The notes under the pieces are model-generated. The model made no database searches and was not told the origin of the DNA. It was given only the letters and a program-made list of their open reading frames with translations. From positions 29,024-93,023 of the forward strand of contig JBBBWG010008224.1 of the NCBI GenBank assembly GCA_037176905.1: a DNA stretch of 64,000 bases, given 5' to 3'. Shown piece by piece: positions 59,266-64,000 of the stretch; position 1 is the first letter of the stretch; every line of letters begins with the position of its first letter. Position numbers and translations under genes: made by a program. This DNA comes from Azolla pinnata. Taxonomy: Eukaryota > Streptophyta > Polypodiopsida > Salviniales > Salviniaceae.

Positions 59266-61232
59266 AAGTTGAAATTTGAATAGAGCAAAGCAAAGAGAAA
59301 TAATGGAAGCTTCCACCAACAAAGCAACAAGACTTGACAGGTTTGGATAAGGCACAATCAGATACTTTCTCTCTATTGTTCCTCCACCACAAATAACTTC
59401 TTAAATGCCATCCTGATGCTTTGCTGTACCCAAAATGGGAGTTTTTCACCAACAAGCATCTGTACATTCTAGGTCCACAGAAGGGGCTCGATCCTTCAGA
59501 TCCCCAACATCATAGACATGCATCATATGTGTTAAACCCCTCTGTGCATGAAAACGTTCAGCATCAGCCTCTGATTCCTCACCATCACATGCATATACAT
59601 CATAAGCCTTCTCTGAGCATGAAAAGCATTTTCAGCACCGACGGGCAAGAACCCTAAATCTTTTTTTTTTCCTTTTCACAAAACCAACCCAGAATGTTGC
59701 ATGGAATCAACCTTTTCTTTTCCTTTCCTTTTCACAAAACCAAACTCAGAAATGTTGCATTTTGTTCCGGCCACAGAAAAGAAACATGTACCTATGAATG
59801 GTCGATCCGATCCCTTTTCTGCATCACATCCGCACCATCTTCCACCAAGCCATGTCTGCAGGCGCCAGTGCTGCTGAAGCACGTCTCTATTTGAGGCTGC
59901 AAGATTCTGATTCCAGGCATTTGGGCGAATTCCATAGCTGCTTGGGGAAGCGCTTTGACTAGCACTTGGTTTGCAAAAATTACACTAATCCCAAAAAGAT
60001 TAGCACAAACCATTTAAGATCAGATTAGCACAAATTTGTCTAATCCAATGATAGTATTAACCATTTGGTAGCATTCAGATGGCTAATCGAACCCGTTTCG
60101 TAATCAACGACAAACAATCACATCGAAATTGTCGAAGCTACAAAACACAATTTTCGATTCGTTTGTTTGTTATCGCAGCTTCCGATCAACGAGCAGGATG
60201 TGTGTCTGTAGGTTGTTGCAGCAAGGATCGAATCGATTCAGCACCCTGCAGTGCGTGTGCAGGTTGTTTTGCAGCAAGAGTCGAATCGATTCAGCGCTGA
60301 TTAGAAACTGGTGGGGGCCCTACGCAGATGCGAAAGGCATCTTTGGAGCTCTCGCGATTTGCACGCATGGTGCAACTGCTCGTAAAGATGGGGACTTTGA
60401 ACTGGCCCCTGGGTAAGCAGGAGAAGCTGATATCGACCAGATGCCGATGAAGTCGATCGGCGTGTGTTATCTGTCGCATGGTGTTCCAAAATGATGGAGC
60501 AAATCTCCATCTTTTGTTTTTTTCTTTCAACAGAGACAATCTGATGCCCATGAACACGGCAATCCAACGAATGATGATTGTCTGCAGATTCTCGAGCTTC
60601 CTTTCCGTAAAAAAAAAAAGAAAAAAAATATCATCTTTCTGGCAAACCAATGGGAGCAAGGTTGAACTGCGCCTCATCTTGCGCTCGAATCGACATTATT
60701 CATCTCCAACACTGTGCACCGATGGACGGACGGGGGCTAAAATTAGCGGGGATTGATCTAGGCCTGTCGCCACTTCTGTCTTGCCCCCACCAAAAAAGCT
60801 CTGCTTGACTGCAAAGGCGATGTTACGGAAAGCGACTCCCGCAAGAAGCTGTATTATTATAATTGAGTGCTACGAAGCTCGCATACTGATGTACAAGCCT
60901 GATGATTCTGCCTTCCCCCCAGGAGCCTTCTTCTGATCGGAACTGTTGAGATCGGGCTCGATACACGCCTCGATACTTCGAGCACAAGCAATTGGGAGCC
61001 CAACATCCTTCACGTATATGCGGTATAGTCCAATGTTGACAAATACGTGTAACGTCTCATGGATCGTATTGTACAGCTAAATGCGTATTGTACGGTACAA
61101 CACCAGTGATGCTAACAGCTCACATAATGTTCCGTACCGATATTTGATGTACACCGAGGGAAAAAAAATACGTGTACTCTAAATGTAATAAAACAGAAAT
61201 AAAAGCTGCGACTTTTGACAAGGAAATAAACA
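59266..61232. other. Intergenic, no gene recognised
   Basis: Contains AATCGATTCAGC-type short duplicates near 60228-60300 and an A-rich tract near 60608-60630. No recognisable coding or RNA gene. Confidence 0.5.
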
Positions 61233-61686
61233 AGGGGAAATTATCGAAAAACGCCTGGCAAATTTAGAAAACTACATTTCAACGCCTACCGAAACTGGAA
61301 ATTACAAATTAACGTCCAGTTCTAAAAATTAACATCCAATCGATTGATTAGCACCAAATCAATCAATTGTTAGTTCAACTAACATCACATTAACTAATTG
61401 ATTGATGCTGAATTACTTGATTAACACTAGAGTGACGCATTAATTAGCTGTTTAGATCATAGAGATACTAACTTTAGTTAATGAAATATAGTGAGGGAAT
61501 CGATTAGGATCAATCAGTGGGAAGCGATTGGGAATGGAATCAATCAAGGTTATACTAACGGAATTAATTGGGTGTTAATTTTTAGTGGAAGATAAGAGTA
61601 GGCGTTAATTTGTAATTTCTAATATCAGTAGTAGGTGTTAAAATGTAATTTATAATTTGGTCAGATGTTTTTTCGGTAATTCTCCT
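61233..61686. mobile_element. MITE-like foldback element, ~454 bp
   Basis: Terminal inverted repeats of roughly 105-120 bp. The left end, AGGGGAAATTATCGAAAAAC, pairs with the reverse complement of the right end, AGGAGAATTACCGAAAAAAC. Homology continues inward through CAAATT.., ACATTT.AAC.CCTAC, GAAATTACAAATTAACG and TAAAAATTAAC..CCAAT. The centre is AT-rich with further small palindromes around GATTGATT. No transposase frame is present. I could not see a clean target-site duplication. A miniature inverted-repeat element of a DNA transposon family is the best reading; family not assigned. Confidence 0.75.
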
Positions 61687-62381
61687 AGTGAACAAAAGAA
61701 AGTACATTTGTCGATGTTATCAGCACTTAACAAATCACAAAAATGTAGTTAAATATACATAAAAGTATGCAACATACCCAGTATGTTAATCATGCATATT
61801 AATCAGGGGGGCTAATTATCAGCTTAATCATCATTTGCGGCCAATCAAGTAAAAGATTAATCACTCGCTGAACTTCGTGTGTATAATGAAGCATTGGTTC
61901 TCGAATCATCAGACACGCCGAAAGAAAACCCCTCAGGACCACTCTACGCCGCCAGATTTAGGGGCAAAACTGGGACCCAGAAATCGGGCTCAGGGTTCGA
62001 GAGGGTCTGGGGATCGATGCCGGAGCATGTACTCGAGGGCGTACTGGAGAGCCAAATATACATATATACATACATACATAGATGTTCATACATCGAGAGG
62101 GCGCATGTATCGAAGTGTCACAGGATCCAAAGCTTCTTCACAATCACGACGGCAGATTTTTTCTCATCTTTTTCTTTTCCGTTTGTTCCTTTTGTCGTTG
62201 ATCATCTTGTTCGATGCTTTGCTTGCGATCCTGACCCGATCAGGAGAGCCGACAGGGCTTTTACTGATGAGAGCATTTCTGGAGCTCGGATGAATGAAGG
62301 GGGTTTGTGTTCAGGGTTTTGCAACTCTGCGGCCAGGGGATCGGAGATTCCCCTGTCGAGGGAAGGAATCCGAGAGGGATG
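61687..62381. other. Intergenic, doubtful open frame only
   Basis: A 174-codon frame at 61879-62403 crosses a TACA microsatellite (62055-62085) and has no recognised motif. I do not call it a gene. Confidence 0.45.
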
Positions 62382-62632
62382 GAATCGAATCGAAATGGAA
62401 TAGAATGCAATGGAATGGATTGTAATGGCATGGAATGTAATGGCAAGGAATGTAATGCAATAGAATACAATGGAATACAATGCAATCCAATTGGGGGAAT
62501 GGAATCAAATGAAATGGAATGGAATCAAATGCAATGCCATGCAATCCAATTGGGAATGGAATCAAATGCAAAATGCAATTGGGAATGGAATCAAATGAAA
62601 TGAAATGGAATCAAATGCAATGCAATGCAAGA
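62382..62632. repeat. GGAAT/GCAAT degenerate pentamer array
   Basis: About 250 bp dominated by AATGG, AATGC and AATCA pentamers. A longer internal unit (CAATCCAATTGGG followed by GGAATCAAATG) is seen about three times, from 62483 on. The plus-strand frame reads as Met/Glu/Asn/Gly/Cys-rich low complexity. Confidence 0.93.
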
Positions 62633-63340
62633 TCGTGAGAATCTAATCATTCGCAATTACATCTTTCATTTAGATTCCCAAATATGCTCTCCATACACAA
62701 GACAAAAATTTGATTGATTCATTAAATATATACAATATATATGTCTATACTAACAAGTAATATGCACATATATTATGCACATAAATGATAGAAAAACACG
62801 CAAAGCATAATTGAAACGAGAAGAATTAAATTGGAACCAAAATAAATAAATAAATAAATAAACACAAGATTTCAGTACATATAAATGTATATATATAATA
62901 TAATATACTATTTTATTTATTTGTTTGTTTTTAATTTACTTTATTCTATTCTATTTCTATTCTCTCCTGGTTCTTGTTCTAAATTAATTAATTAATTAAT
63001 TAATTAATTAGGCCGCAGAAAACCACAAAAGAAACGAATAAACAAATAAGAAAAAAAGGGAGCAGAAATAAAAGCGCCCAAAAAAAAAAAAAGAGCACAC
63101 GATTTCGAAAGTCAAAGAGTTCATTAAAACCGAGCTCCTCTTTTTTGTGTGTAAAAAGAACAAAAGCAAATTAAAAAGGATCTAAAAATCTAATCTATAT
63201 TTCCTCTTCTTCATTTCGTCTTCCTTCTTCTGGCGTCTGTTCCTTGAGCCCGATTCTTGCTTCCCGGAGTTCCCCTCGCAGATTCGGACATCAAAACCCT
63301 AAACCCTGAGTTGCAGCAATCTGAGCTCTGAGCTCAAGGA
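62633..63340. other. AT-rich spacer with AATT and AAAT runs
   Basis: Includes an AATA run near 62842-62860 and about seven AATT units at 62983-63009, then A-rich sequence. Just before the next feature, AAACCCTAAACCCTGAG at 63294-63310 resembles a telobox. Confidence 0.6.
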
Positions 63341-63390
63341 GAGAGAGAGAGAGACGGGGAGAGAGAGAGACGGGGAGAGAGAGAGCACGA
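63341..63390. repeat. GA-rich leader
   Basis: GAGA runs broken by CGGGGA. They lie directly before the ATG at 63393, where plant 5' UTRs often carry GA microsatellites. Confidence 0.8.
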
Positions 63391-63392
63391 AT

Positions 63393-64000
63393 ATGGTGGT
63401 GCTCTTCCTCCTCCTCCTCCTCCTCCTCCTCCTCCACACGCAGCTGCTGCAACAGCTGCTAGGGAACGGGAAGAAGGTGCAGCAGGAGGAGGAGGAGGAG
63501 GAGGAGGAGGAGGAGGAAGGGCAGCGTGCTCGTGGTGGGCAAGTGCACCATGCGAGCAGAAGCAGCAGAAGCAGCAGAAGCAGAAGAATCAGCCGAATCA
63601 GCAGAAGCAGCAGAAGCAGAAGAATCAGCCGAATCAGCCGAAGCAGCAGAAGCAGCAGAAGCAGAAGAAGCAGCAGAAGAATCAGCAGAAGAATCAGCAG
63701 AGGCGGAAGCAGCAGGGGGGCAATGTATGCAACGGTAGCGGCATTGCTGCTGCAGCTAAGTCTAGCAGCAGCAGCAGCAGCAGCTAACAATAGCAGCAGA
63801 ATCAGCAGCAGAATCAGCAGCGATGGCGGCGGCGGGGGAGGGGAGATGGCGGCGCTGCTGGAGTTCGCGGCGGCGCTGCGGCAGGGACGGGTCCAGGTCA
63901 GCGGTGGCGGGGCGGCCACGTCAGCGCCGGCGTGCAACCTGACGCTGAGCGGGCGTGGGGGCGTGGGCGGCGGCGCGTGCGCGATGTGCGGCGTGTCGTG
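63393..64000 (+). CDS. Partial open frame at window edge, secreted-like N-terminus
   Basis: Open from ATG 63393 to the last base (202 codons, no stop seen). It starts with MVVLF and a run of ten leucines, like a signal peptide, then a Glu run, then a long Ser/Arg/Ile repeat made by GCAGAA triplets. Next come a second hydrophobic patch (ATVAALLLQLSLAAAAA) after an internal Met at 63724, and EMAALLEFAAALRQGR. The ALLEFxxAL phrase and a distal GVSC resemble the N-terminal cap of LRR receptor kinases, which would also follow a signal peptide. If so, translation might begin at the internal Met. Telobox and GA leader upstream favour a real gene start. Much of the frame is microsatellite, so openness alone is weak evidence. 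Confidence 0.35.
   Translation, partial: MVVLFLLLLLLLLLHTQLLQQLLGNGKKVQQEEEEEEEEEEEGQRARGGQVHHASRSSRSSRSRRISRISRSSRSRRISRISRSSRSSRSRRSSRRISRRISRGGSSRGAMYATVAALLLQLSLAAAAAAANNSSRISSRISSDGGGGGGEMAALLEFAAALRQGRVQVSGGGAATSAPACNLTLSGRGGVGGGACAMCGVS

Noticed and set aside
61879-62403. 174-codon plus-strand frame
   Set aside because: Contains a TACA microsatellite, no known motif, and no coding-like neighbours.
62382-62632. Human satellite contamination
   Set aside because: The pentamers are degenerate, interspersed with CAATCCAATTGGG units and continuous with AT-rich plant-like flank.
63299-63937. 212-codon minus-strand poly-Leu/Ser frame at the right end
   Set aside because: Antisense of trinucleotide repeats; no plausible protein fold.

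Overview
The window is nuclear DNA of a land plant. It holds seven protein-coding genes with plant-type GT-AG introns or with the intronless PPR format, one partial reading frame running off the right edge, a truncated duplicate of a PPR gene, a Ty1-copia integrase relic, a likely miniature inverted-repeat element, and many micro- and minisatellites. A run of 100 N (24255-24354) marks an assembly gap. The wording of the PPR repeats and the presence of two organelle PPR genes in 64 kb suggest a seed-free vascular plant such as a fern or lycophyte. That is an impression from the protein style, not a demonstrated placement.

Layout, left to right. 1-1356 is microsatellite and minisatellite sequence. 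1357-3638 (minus) is a six-exon gene for a small conserved protein resembling Arabidopsis At5g43822. 3639-5821 is an intergenic region with a telobox minisatellite and a duplicated leader. 5822-7828 (plus) is an intronless PPR-DYW gene whose 5' end contains six in-frame TTAGGG units. 9124-19584 (minus) is a complete 21-exon NADH-dependent glutamate synthase (GLT1). 19585-27466 is repeat-rich and nearly gene-free, with the copia relic and the gap. 27467-30577 (minus) is a nine-exon UDP-glucose 4-epimerase. 30578-35149 is mostly simple repeats. 35150-44739 (minus) is a 23-exon NAP1 (NCKAP1/GNARLED), a subunit of the SCAR/WAVE complex. 44740-48132 includes a 500-bp CAT/CAC array. 48133-51601 (plus) is a five-exon gene of the At4g37920 plastid family. 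52872-54278 (plus) is a family GT61 glycosyltransferase with a possible spliced 3' extension. 55660-58884 (minus) is a long intronless PPR gene without a DYW domain, followed upstream by a head-to-tail copy of its own 5' end. 59266-63392 holds a foldback element and a GGAAT-like array. 63393-64000 is the partial frame.

I reconstructed exon structures by matching translated blocks to known families and then requiring GT-AG boundaries and continuous reading phase. For GLT1, UGE, NAP1, and the At4g37920-like and At5g43822-like genes every junction closes in phase, giving proteins of 2262, 362, 1336, 439 and 196 residues. The genes are unrelated housekeeping, cell-wall, cytoskeletal and organelle functions. 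There is no operon-like or cluster logic, and I found no convincing new multi-gene system. The unusual material is structural: short tandem duplications have repeatedly touched gene ends (a stop codon inside a minisatellite, telomere-type repeats read as protein, microsatellite-built N-termini, and a tandem duplication that appears to separate a PPR gene from its original start).
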